Part shown: positions 1-5,596 of the stretch, piece after piece
How the letters are laid out: every line of letters begins with the position of its first letter
Position numbering within the stretch: the stretch's first letter is position 1
Assembly (NCBI GenBank): GCA_015484715.1
Contig: WFUY01000005.1
Location: 1-5,596, forward strand
Origin: Thermoflexales bacterium
Lineage (GTDB): Bacteria; Chloroflexota; Anaerolineae; S140-20
Direction of reading: 5' to 3'
DNA: 5,596 nt
Notes under the pieces: model-generated
Databases searched by the model: none
Seen by the model: the letters and a program-made list of their open reading frames with translations, nothing else
Told to the model about the DNA's origin: nothing
Program-made: the position numbers and the translations under genes

Positions 1-2
1 GC

Positions 3-509
3 TCACCCTTGCTGCGCTTGGTGCAACCGCCGGCGGGTGTAGGGGATCAGCCCGCCGGCCTCGATGATCCCCCGCACCGCTTCGGGCAGGGGGGGGAAGG
101 TGAAGACGCCCTTGGGCGTGCGGATCTCCCCCGCCTCCAGGTCAATCTCCACCTCGTCACCGCTCTCCAGGGCGTCCACCGCCTCGGGGCTGATGAGAGC
201 GGGCAGGGCGTTGTTGATGCAGTTGCGGTAGTAGATGCGGGCGAAGGATTTGGCGATGATGGCTCCCACGCCGGCCGCCTTGAGGGCGGTCACCGCCTGC
301 TCCCGGCTGCTCCCCGATCCCCAGTTGCGACCGGCGACGATGACGTCCCCCGGCTGCACCTGGGCCGCGAAGTCCGGGTCTAGGTCCTCCAGGGCGTGCT
401 TGGCCATCTCCTGGGGATCGCGGATGGTGTAGGTGTACTTGCCGGGGAAGATCACATCGGTGTTCACGTTGTCGCCGTACTTCCAGACACGGCCACGAAT
501 GCGCTTCAT
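3..509 (-). CDS. leuD: 3-isopropylmalate dehydratase-type small subunit (LeuD, aconitase swivel domain)
   Basis: This 168-residue protein is the small subunit of an aconitase-superfamily hydro-lyase. Such a subunit pairs with a [4Fe-4S] large subunit (LeuC) in the cytoplasm to isomerise 2-isopropylmalate to 3-isopropylmalate in leucine synthesis. Visible motifs are the N-terminal [13 protein letters not shown] (residues 11-23), the swivel-domain GSGSSREQA (64-72), SFARIYYRN (88-96) and the usual C-terminal [12 protein letters not shown] (151-162). The length fits the short archaeal/thermophile-type LeuD (about 165 residues), not the roughly 200-residue enterobacterial form. The start is the ATG at 509, because AGGAGG lies 5 nt upstream. 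An in-frame GTG at 608 would add 33 low-complexity residues and lacks a well-spaced ribosome binding site. The loop following FPG reads KYTYT, unlike the YLRT loop of methanogen homoaconitase, so homoaconitase is less likely. Other members of the family, such as a dimethylmalate-type dehydratase, are not excluded. No leuC is visible next to it. Confidence 0.88.
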   Translation of the reverse strand: MKRIRGRVWKYGDNVNTDVIFPGKYTYTIRDPQEMAKHALEDLDPDFAAQVQPGDVIVAGRNWGSGSSREQAVTALKAAGVGAIIAKSFARIYYRNCINNALPALISPEAVDALESGDEVEIDLEAGEIRTPKGVFTFPPLPEAVRGIIEAGGLIPYTRRRLHQAQQG

Positions 510-514
510 CTTAC

Positions 515-520
515 CCTCCT
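515..520 (-). promoter_or_regulatory. Ribosome binding site of leuD
   Basis: The minus strand reads AGGAGG, then GTAAG, then ATG at 509. This is a full-strength Shine-Dalgarno with 5-nt spacing. It fixes the leuD start and argues against the longer in-frame reading from the GTG at 608. Confidence 0.85.
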
Positions 521-553
521 GCACAAACGTGCGCCGTCGTGAACGGACGGCGC
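521..553 (-). promoter_or_regulatory. Hairpins in the leuD leader next to the ribosome binding site
   Basis: Positions 531-538 (GCGCCGTC) and 546-553 (GACGGCGC) form a perfect 8-bp stem with a 7-nt loop. A smaller stem, GCAC (521-524) with GTGC (529-532), shares two bases with it, so the two cannot both form fully. The small stem abuts the Shine-Dalgarno at 515-520. A weaker 5-bp stem, 590-594 with 601-605, lies nearer the presumed transcript start. There is no U-tract on the minus strand, so this is not a standard intrinsic terminator for prs. A role in controlling leuD translation is inference only. Confidence 0.4.
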
Positions 554-617
554 TGGGCGTAGCGACCGATTGCTCCCCCTCCCCCGGCACCGGCTCTTCG
601 GCCGGCACACCTCAGGG

Positions 618-645
618 ATTATAACACGTCCTTTCCAACACGCAA
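618..645 (-). promoter_or_regulatory. Predicted sigma-70-type promoter for leuD (extended -10)
   Basis: On the minus strand a perfect TATAAT (623-618) is preceded by TGT (626-624), giving the extended -10 pattern TGnTATAAT. A weak -35 candidate, TTGCGT (645-640), sits 16 nt upstream and matches the consensus only in TTG. Transcription would begin near 611, giving a leader of about 100 nt before the leuD ATG. The site lies just past the prs stop codon (654-652), so leuD probably has its own promoter even if some transcripts read through from prs. Confidence 0.6.
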
Positions 646-651
646 CATGCC

Positions 652-1602
652 TCAGACCAGCCGCAGCAGGGGGCTCACCGAGCGGCCGGCGTAGATGCGA
701 TGGATCGCCTCGGCCAGCAGAGGGGCGACGGAGACGATGTGGAGCTTGGGGTGGCGGCGCTCCGGCGGCACGTAGATGGTGTCCGTCACCACCAGTTCGC
801 CGATCTCCTCCCGGTTCAGCCGGGCCAAGGCCGTGGGCAGCAGGACGGGGTGGGTGATGGAGAGGTAGATGGGGGGCTCGGCCCCTGCCTCAATGAGGGC
901 CGGAAGCTGGTCCAGCACGCTCCCGCTGGCGATGATGTCGTCAATGACGATGGGCACCTTGCCCGCGATCTCCCCCACCACGTGGGTCGCCTTCGTCTCG
1001 GCGAAACCGGTCCGCCGCTTGTGCATCACCACCAGGGGGAGCCCCAGGTACTCGGCGTACTTGCCGGCCAGTCGGGCCCGCCCCACGTCGGGCGCGACGA
1101 CGGCGGCGTTGGCGAAGCGGGGGTCTCCCTTGAAGTAGTCGGCCAGCACCGGCATCGCCGTCAGCGGGTCCACCGGGATGTTGAAGAAGCCCTGGATGGC
1201 CAGGGAGTGGATGTCCACGAAGATCACCCGGTCCACCCCCATCTCCTCCAGCATCCGCACGACCACCTTGGCGCTGATCGCCTCCCGCCCCCGCGCCATC
1301 CGCTCCTGGCGGGCGTAGGGGAAGTAGGGGATGACGGCGGTCACGCTGTGGACGGAGGCCCGCCGGAAGGCGTCAATGAGCAGCAACAGTTCCATCAAGT
1401 GATCATTGACGGGGGCCGAGCAGGGCTGGATGATGAAGATGTCCTTGTGGCGGACCAACTCCTCGATCTGCACGTGGATCTCGCTGTCGGGCAGGTGGGT
1501 GATGGTCACGTCGCCCAACTCCTGGCCCAGGTAGCGGGCGACCGCTTCGGCCAGCGGGCGGTTGGCGCTGCCGGCGAAGATGCGCATCTCGTGTTCCGTC
1601 AT
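652..1602 (-). CDS. prs: Ribose-phosphate pyrophosphokinase (PRPP synthetase), divergent form
   Basis: This 316-residue cytoplasmic enzyme should make PRPP from ribose-5-phosphate and ATP, feeding purine, pyrimidine, NAD, histidine and tryptophan synthesis. The length is normal for the family. Strong signatures are [18 protein letters not shown] (66-83), [13 protein letters not shown] (89-101), REAISAK (106-112), [17 protein letters not shown] (129-145) and KRR (195-197), which matches the catalytic flexible-loop KRR. The product is clear, but several normally conserved spots differ. The ribose-phosphate loop is [11 protein letters not shown] instead of the usual DDxIDTGGT type (221-230). The PDxGGxxRAR segment is shortened to PDVGRAR (171-177). 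The adenine-stacking Phe position is Leu37, in LPDSE. The start is the ATG at 1602 with AGGAG 6 nt upstream. That ATG overlaps the Nudix stop as ATGA, implying translational coupling. A second Met at residue 6 is a less likely start. Confidence 0.92.
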   Translation of the reverse strand: MTEHEMRIFAGSANRPLAEAVARYLGQELGDVTITHLPDSEIHVQIEELVRHKDIFIIQPCSAPVNDHLMELLLLIDAFRRASVHSVTAVIPYFPYARQERMARGREAISAKVVVRMLEEMGVDRVIFVDIHSLAIQGFFNIPVDPLTAMPVLADYFKGDPRFANAAVVAPDVGRARLAGKYAEYLGLPLVVMHKRRTGFAETKATHVVGEIAGKVPIVIDDIIASGSVLDQLPALIEAGAEPPIYLSITHPVLLPTALARLNREEIGELVVTDTIYVPPERRHPKLHIVSVAPLLAEAIHRIYAGRSVSPLLRLV

Positions 1603-2027
1603 CGTTGGCTCCTACACTCCCAGAGGGCGATGGCCCGGCGCAGGACCCGGCGTTCGCTCTCGAAGCTCAGCATCTCCGGGGCCGTCTCCAAAGGAGCCCA
1701 GAAGGGGACGAACTGAGGCTCCGGTCTCCTCTGCCGGGCTCCCTCGGCAGGCCGCATCAGGAAATAGTGCTCGTCGCGGGTCACCATCCGGTCCCGGTGA
1801 GGGTCCACGAACTCCACCCGCTGCACCTCCAGAGCGGCCAGCACCTCCAGGGGGCCATAGCCCGTCTCCTCCATCACCTCCCGCAGCGCGGTCTCCTCGG
1901 GAGATTCCCCATCCTCGATGTGGCCCTTGGGCAACCGCACCTCACCGCTCCGAGGCCGCCTCAGCAGCAGCACCCGGCCCTGGTGGATCACCACGCCGCC
2001 GGCTGCCCGATAGTAATGCCGCTTCAC
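1599..2027 (-). CDS. Nudix hydrolase (MutT/Ap4A hydrolase-like), GTG start
   Basis: This protein of about 142 residues is a single Nudix domain, which cleaves nucleoside diphosphates linked to another moiety with Mg2+ or Mn2+. The complete Nudix box GX5EX7REUXEEXGU runs from G35 to Y57, with R49, E50, E53 and E54 present. It is preceded by AAGGVVI (8-14) and RLPKG (31-35), and the [10 protein letters not shown] stretch recalls diadenosine polyphosphate hydrolases. No diagnostic residue fixes the substrate: there is no clear ADP-ribose-type Pro or Ap4A-type Tyr at the expected distance after the box. I chose the GTG at 2027 because AGGAGG lies 6 nt upstream. A longer reading from the TTG at 2066 would start inside a 7-nt repeat array, lacks a ribosome binding site and adds an unconserved basic stretch. 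The stop overlaps the prs start as ATGA, so the two genes form a tight pair and may act on connected nucleotide or ribose-phosphate pools. Confidence 0.85.
   Translation of the reverse strand: MKRHYYRAAGGVVIHQGRVLLLRRPRSGEVRLPKGHIEDGESPEETALREVMEETGYGPLEVLAALEVQRVEFVDPHRDRMVTRDEHYFLMRPAEGARQRRPEPQFVPFWAPLETAPEMLSFESERRVLRRAIALWECRSQR
1609..1613 (-). promoter_or_regulatory. Ribosome binding site of prs inside the Nudix gene
   Basis: The minus strand reads AGGAG followed by 6 nt and the ATG at 1602. The site lies within the last codons of the Nudix gene, so prs can be reinitiated by ribosomes finishing the upstream gene. Confidence 0.75.
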
Positions 2028-2033
2028 CGTCCC

Positions 2034-2039
2034 CCTCCT
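2034..2039 (-). promoter_or_regulatory. Ribosome binding site that decides the Nudix start
   Basis: The minus strand reads AGGAGG, then GGGACG, then GTG at 2027. The strength and 6-nt spacing favour this GTG over the upstream in-frame TTG at 2066, which has no recognisable Shine-Dalgarno. Confidence 0.75.
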
Positions 2040-2045
2040 CCGCAC

Positions 2046-2073
2046 CTTGCAACCCGCAATTCGCAACTCGCAA
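2046..2073. repeat. Tandem 7-nt repeat array A (YYYGCAA x4)
   Basis: Four contiguous 7-nt units are visible on the plus strand: CTTGCAA, CCCGCAA, TTCGCAA and CTCGCAA. The GCAA core is invariant and the three leading pyrimidines vary. The array lies just upstream of the Nudix ribosome binding site. A related array in the same orientation sits about 115 nt away at 2187-2222. Its function is unknown. Similar degenerate short tandem repeats in spacers are, as I recall, common in some Chloroflexota genomes. Confidence 0.7.
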
Positions 2074-2088
2074 TCTAGCTACCTGACC

Positions 2089-2193
2089 GTTGTCACCCTC
2101 CCGCAGGCCACGCGGTGCCTGGCATAGCAATGGCTTATCGGAGGCCACCTATAACGCACTTCAAGCCGTGGAGGGAACCTGCGGGAGGGCAAC
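2089..2193. repeat. Long GC-rich inverted repeat in the kinase-Nudix spacer
   Basis: CCCTCCCGCAGG (2096-2107) is perfectly complementary to CCTGCGGGAGGG (2178-2189), giving a 12-bp stem. Allowing a 3-nt bulge (TCA, 2093-2095), GTTG (2089-2092) pairs with CAAC (2190-2193). Inside, CCACG (2108-2112) pairs with CGTGG (2167-2171), and GTGC (2115-2118) with GCAC (2156-2159). TGGC (2131-2134) and GCCA (2144-2147) could form a terminal hairpin. The nested pairing suggests one extended structure in RNA or a cruciform in DNA. No U-tract follows it on the minus strand, so it is not a classical terminator. It could be a structured leader for Nudix-prs, a processing site after the kinase mRNA, or a small non-autonomous mobile element; ACCTG occurs at 2081-2085 and again at 2192-2196. 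The sequence does not decide between these. Confidence 0.6.
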
Positions 2194-2222
2194 CTGCAAT
2201 TCGCACGCAATTTGCAACTTGC
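2187..2222. repeat. Tandem 7-nt repeat array B (degenerate YYYGCAA)
   Basis: On the plus strand this stretch reads as GGGCAA, CCTGCAA, TTCGCA, CGCAA, TTTGCAA, CTTGC. This is the same family as array A but with two shortened units. It lies directly downstream of the kinase stop codon (2229-2227 on the minus strand) and touches the right arm of the inverted repeat. Both arrays have the same orientation and bracket the inverted repeat. Confidence 0.6.
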
Positions 2223-2226
2223 TCCC

Positions 2227-5200
2227 TCACAACGCCCGGGCCACCACGTCCGCCAACTCCTCCAGGCTGAAAGGCTTCTGCACCCAATCTACGACCCCTT
2301 GAGCCCGCAGCCCTTCCATCTCCTCCCCCAGGGGATGCCCTGTCAGCACCACGATCTTCACCGAGACATCTCGCTGTCGCAGAGCCTGGAAGAGGGTCCT
2401 CCCGCCCATCTCCGGCATCACCAGGTCGCTCAGCACCAAGGCGATCTCACCGCTATGCCGGTCGAAGACCTCCAGGGCCTCCTGGCCGTTGGCCGCCTCC
2501 AGAACCCGGTAATTCAGCATCTCCAGGATCTCGACCATCGCCCGTCGGGTCGTGTCATCGTCCTCCACCACCAGGATCATCTCCCCCCTGCCCTGCTCGG
2601 GGTCCAATCCCGCCGAGGGCCCTTGACCGGGCCGGGATGTGGGCAGCGCGGGCAGGTAGAGGGCAAAGGTCGTGCCCTGACCCATCCGGCTCTCCACGTG
2701 GATGTAGCCGCCGTGCTGCTTCACAATGCCGTAAACCTGGGCCAACCCCAGCCCGGTACCCTGACCGAGGGGCTTGGTGGTGAAGAAGGGTTCGAAGATC
2801 CGGGGGAGCACGTCCGAGGGAATGCCAACTCCCGTATCCGTCACCGTCACCCGCACCCATTCGCCCGGGGGCATCTCCGGCAGCGGCGGGGGCTGCCCCG
2901 TCTCGACCTGGACCCGCTCCAGCCCGATGCGCAGGACGCCCCCCTCGGGCATCGCATCCCGGGCGTTGAAGGCCAGGTTCATAAAGACCTGCTGGAGCCG
3001 CGTTGTGTCGGCGTTGACGGTGTAGTCATCGGAGCCATAAGTCAGCTCGACTTGGATCATCTCCGGCAGAGCTCCTTGCAGCAGCTTGACCAGGTCTTGC
3101 AGGAAAGGCACGAGGGCAAGGGGCCGGGGTTCCATCACCGAGCGACGGCTGAAGTCCAGAATCTGCTGGATCAGGTCAGCAGCCCGTTCGGCCTGCTGGG
3201 CCACAGTGGTCAGATGCTCGCGGGCTTTTGGGGGGAGCTGAGGGGATTGGAGGGCCATCTGGGTGTAGAGGGTCATCACGGCCAGGATGTTGTTGAAGTC
3301 GTGGGCGATGCCGGCCGCCAGTTGCCCCACCGCTGCCAGCCGATCCTGGGTCTGAAGGCGCTGCTGGACCTCTCGCTCCCGGGTGACGTCCCGGAGCACC
3401 AGCACCCAGCCCGCCGCCTCGCTGTCGGCTTCGATGGGCTGCACCACGACTTCGAAGATCCGGCCATCCTGGGCCACCTCGTGGCAGTTCATCCCCATCG
3501 GCGGAGGGGCCAGGAGCTCCTCGAAAGGACGCCCGCCCAGGTGGGTGAGGGGAGCGCCCACCTGAACGTCCGCCAGCAGCGCCAAGTAGTCCTGGGCCGT
3601 CGGGTTGGCCAAGAGCAAGCGCTGTTCCGCATCCAGCAAGATCATTCCCTCGGGCACGGTGTCCATAATCTGCTGGACCTGGCGGGCCTGCTCCCGGGTT
3701 CGGGCCAGCAGCCGCAGCCGTTCGGCAGCACTCCCCAGTTGCTGCCCTACCGCTTCCACCAGGGCGATCTCCTCAGGCGTCCAGCCCCTGGGCTCTGGGG
3801 CCACGACGCTCAGCCCACCAATGCACCGTCCTTCGACCGCGATGGGAGCAACGAGGGAGGCGCGGAGGCCAAACTGGATCATCAGCGGGACGGCAGCCGC
3901 CAAGGGATCGTCCTCCGGCACTTCCAGCCAATCCTCCACCGCGATGGGGGTGATGAGCTCCAGGCCCGTCGCGCGGGCGATCTGGGCGCTGAGAGGGCCA
4001 ATGGCGGGGGGAAGGCCGCGCACGCTGTGCTGATCGTCCACCCAGATGGCCCCCATCTCCAGACCCAGGGCTTGCAAAAGGTGGTCCAACGCCGCGTTCA
4101 GCAGACCTGACAGATCGGAAGCGGCAACAGCAGCGGCGATGACGGCGTTGAGGCTCCGATAGCGGGCCTCCCCCGCCCGCACCGCCTGGTGCGCCCAGGC
4201 CCGTTCCAGGGCCATCGCTGCGTGGTTGGCGATGAGGGAGAGCAGCCGCACCTCATCGGCGCTGAAATGGCGGGGCCGCACGGTGTAGACGCTAAGCGTC
4301 CCGATGGTCCCCCCCTTGCCCCGCAGGGGAACTGTGATGCTGCTGACCACGCCCCGGTCCAATAGTTCCACCGGGCAGGGGAAGGGACCGTCCTTCCGCA
4401 CATCGAGTTCCTGGATCGGTTCCTGATGCCGGAAGGCGTGGCCTTCCCGCGAATGGACAACCTCAACACGGTAGCGGTCGTACAGGCTCGGTTCCCAGCC
4501 GGCTCCCCCCACCAACACCAGCCATCGGCCCGTGGGATCGGGCATCATCAGGGCGATGTAATCGGCCTCCAGGACGGTCTGCACCGTCTGGGCGGTGGCT
4601 TCCATCACCGCGTGCGGCTCGGTCAGGCCGACCAACGTCTGGGAGAGACGTAGCAGGGTCTCCTGCTCTTCCAGACGCTGAGCTTTGATCTGTTCGTGCA
4701 GGCGGGCTCGCTCCAGGGCGACCCCCAGGGTTTCGGCAGCGGCGTTCAGCAAGTTGAGATCGTCGGGATCGAAATGGCGTCCCTGGGGCAGCCCCAAGTT
4801 GAGCAACCCCGCGAGATCTCCTCCGCTGTATACGGGCACGGTAGCGTGGTAGTAGAGGCCCAGCGTGGCCTCCGGTGGCTTGCCCTCCAGCCGCTCGCAA
4901 GAGAGCACGTTGACCGCCTCGGTCAGTTCCCCTCGCAGGGCCATCGTCTGACACAGGCAGGTCCCCTCAAAGGCGTCCTCGGTCTGGAGCGCCGGCGGTA
5001 GGTGACGGGCTGCCGTGAGGGCGAAGGGGCGTGAGGGGTCGTCGGTGCGCACGAGGAACCAGCAGGCGGTCAGGCCCAACTGCGCGATCAGGGCCTCTAT
5101 CGCCTCCCCCACGACCTCGCTGGTCGAAGCGGTGCGATTGAGCCGCTCGGCCAGCATGGCCAGGGTCCCGATCTTCCGCAGGTGGCGGTCCGCCTCACGA

Positions 5201-5596
5201 CGCAGGCGAGTATTTTCCACGCTATTGCCCAACTGGTCACCGGCAGCAGCCAGGAAGGCCAGGTCCTCCTGGGAGAAGGCACGGTGCTGGCGGCTGCCAA
5301 CGCCTAGCACACCTCGCACCTCTCCTCGGAAGCGGAGGGGGACGGCAGCGAGGAAGTGGCAGCCAGCGGCGTGCAGCGGGGGAAGGGAAAGTTCCTCGGG
5401 CCGGGCCACCGCACCCTCCAGGACGATAGGCTCACCCGTTCGGTAGATCTGACCGATGAGCCCCTCGTCGGCCGGAAGATGGGCCATCGCAGTGGCCGAA
5501 GCGGTGAACAGGCCCCGCTGGGCAGCCAGGCGAAGCAGGCGGGGGGCATCCTCCACGGGCAGGTAGATGGCCCCTGCTTCCACTTCTAGGACCGAC
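2227..5596 (-). CDS. Hybrid sensor histidine kinase, GAF(x4)-PAS-HisKA-HATPase-REC; N-terminus beyond window
   Basis: This is a large signal-transduction kinase. The frame stays open to the window edge (S-V-L-E-V precede the GTG at 5583) and begins inside a GAF domain, so the gene is cut at its 5' end. Residues are numbered from that GTG; 1118 are visible. Approximate order: GAF1 (partial, 1-123), GAF2 (139-293), a helical linker, GAF3 (316-462), GAF4 (477-624), PAS (630-737), HisKA (742-812), HATPase_c (855-977), receiver (1002-1118). The phosphoacceptor is His761 in GIAHDFNNIL, the HDFNN (HPK4) type. ATP-site motifs are NLAFNARDAM (N box, Asn873), DTGVGIP (916-922), EPFFTTK (931-937) and GQGTGLGL (940-947). 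The receiver has the acidic pocket EDD (1007-1009), Asp1053, Thr1081 and Lys1103, so it looks active. No membrane segment is visible, suggesting a cytoplasmic sensor. No partner regulator or Hpt protein is in the window, and the ligand is unknown. GAF2 carries Cys209, Cys211 and Cys229. Confidence 0.93.
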   Translation of the reverse strand, partial: SVLEVEAGAIYLPVEDAPRLLRLAAQRGLFTASATAMAHLPADEGLIGQIYRTGEPIVLEGAVARPEELSLPPLHAAGCHFLAAVPLRFRGEVRGVLGVGSRQHRAFSQEDLAFLAAAGDQLGNSVENTRLRREADRHLRKIGTLAMLAERLNRTASTSEVVGEAIEALIAQLGLTACWFLVRTDDPSRPFALTAARHLPPALQTEDAFEGTCLCQTMALRGELTEAVNVLSCERLEGKPPEATLGLYYHATVPVYSGGDLAGLLNLGLPQGRHFDPDDLNLLNAAAETLGVALERARLHEQIKAQRLEEQETLLRLSQTLVGLTEPHAVMEATAQTVQTVLEADYIALMMPDPTGRWLVLVGGAGWEPSLYDRYRVEVVHSREGHAFRHQEPIQELDVRKDGPFPCPVELLDRGVVSSITVPLRGKGGTIGTLSVYTVRPRHFSADEVRLLSLIANHAAMALERAWAHQAVRAGEARYRSLNAVIAAAVAASDLSGLLNAALDHLLQALGLEMGAIWVDDQHSVRGLPPAIGPLSAQIARATGLELITPIAVEDWLEVPEDDPLAAAVPLMIQFGLRASLVAPIAVEGRCIGGLSVVAPEPRGWTPEEIALVEAVGQQLGSAAERLRLLARTREQARQVQQIMDTVPEGMILLDAEQRLLLANPTAQDYLALLADVQVGAPLTHLGGRPFEELLAPPPMGMNCHEVAQDGRIFEVVVQPIEADSEAAGWVLVLRDVTREREVQQRLQTQDRLAAVGQLAAGIAHDFNNILAVMTLYTQMALQSPQLPPKAREHLTTVAQQAERAADLIQQILDFSRRSVMEPRPLALVPFLQDLVKLLQGALPEMIQVELTYGSDDYTVNADTTRLQQVFMNLAFNARDAMPEGGVLRIGLERVQVETGQPPPLPEMPPGEWVRVTVTDTGVGIPSDVLPRIFEPFFTTKPLGQGTGLGLAQVYGIVKQHGGYIHVESRMGQGTTFALYLPALPTSRPGQGPSAGLDPEQGRGEMILVVEDDDTTRRAMVEILEMLNYRVLEAANGQEALEVFDRHSGEIALVLSDLVMPEMGGRTLFQALRQRDVSVKIVVLTGHPLGEEMEGLRAQGVVDWVQKPFSLEELADVVARAL

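Noticed and set aside
574..588. G-quadruplex in the leuD leader (two G5 runs on the minus strand)
   Set aside because: Only two long G runs are present, so a stable four-run quadruplex is not supported.
510..608. N-terminal extension of LeuD from an in-frame GTG at 608
   Set aside because: The added 33 residues are low-complexity and not part of the LeuD family. The predicted transcript start is almost at this codon, and the internal ATG at 509 has an ideal ribosome binding site.
700..1716. A 338-codon open frame on the plus strand opposite prs
   Set aside because: It is a shadow of prs and the 3' part of the Nudix gene, with repetitive Gly-Asp-Val-His composition and no domain.
2028..2066. 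Longer Nudix protein starting at the TTG at 2066
   Set aside because: The TTG falls inside the heptad repeat array without a Shine-Dalgarno, while the GTG at 2027 has AGGAGG at good spacing just before the conserved domain.
2127..2164. Possible promoters for Nudix-prs in the spacer (TTGAAG with a GATAAG-like -10, or TGCTATGCC)
   Set aside because: Box matches are poor or the spacing is wrong (19 nt), and the boxes lie within the inverted-repeat structure. A promoter must exist here or upstream, but I cannot place it.
2089..2193. Intrinsic terminator for the kinase gene
   Set aside because: The stem is strong, but its loop is about 70 nt and no run of U follows on the minus strand.
2046..2222. 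CRISPR array
   Set aside because: The repeat units are only 7 nt, tandem without spacers, and degenerate. No cas gene is present.
2212..4110. A 632-codon open frame on the plus strand opposite the kinase gene
   Set aside because: It is antisense to a clearly real multi-domain kinase. Its composition (rich in His, Gln, Leu, Gly, Arg) is typical of the reverse strand of GC-rich genes, and it shows no recognisable domain.

Overview
This 5.6 kb window is GC-rich, densely coding bacterial DNA. All four genes lie on the minus strand, so they read from right to left. The protein styles fit a member of the Chloroflexota (possibly a thermophilic one): a multi-GAF soluble hybrid kinase, a short LeuD of the archaeal/thermophile type, an atypical PRPP synthetase, and heptameric GCAA-type repeats in the spacer. 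The phylum is inferred from general impression, not from a marker gene.

Layout from the right edge in transcription order. (1) 5596-2227: a very large sensor kinase whose N-terminus lies outside the window, with at least four GAF domains, a PAS domain, HisKA of the HDFNN type, HATPase_c and a C-terminal receiver. (2) 2226-2028: a 199-bp spacer with two short arrays of a 7-nt repeat flanking a long GC-rich inverted repeat. (3) 2027-1599: a Nudix hydrolase, best started at a GTG behind a strong Shine-Dalgarno. (4) 1602-652: ribose-phosphate pyrophosphokinase (Prs), overlapping the Nudix stop by ATGA and therefore probably translationally coupled. (5) 651-510: a spacer with a good extended -10 promoter and small hairpins. 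(6) 509-3: the small subunit of an isopropylmalate dehydratase-type enzyme (LeuD), ending almost at the left edge.

The Nudix-prs pair is the clearest functional unit. One enzyme cleaves a nucleoside-diphosphate derivative, and the other makes PRPP from ribose-5-phosphate and ATP. leuD appears to begin a separate transcription unit. The kinase is a neighbour with no evident functional link. I see no CRISPR array, tRNA, rRNA, transposase or phage gene. The window is mostly ordinary housekeeping. The points worth a second look are the repeat-flanked inverted repeat (2089-2193), the divergent substrate loops of Prs, a cysteine cluster in one GAF domain, and the specificity loop of LeuD.
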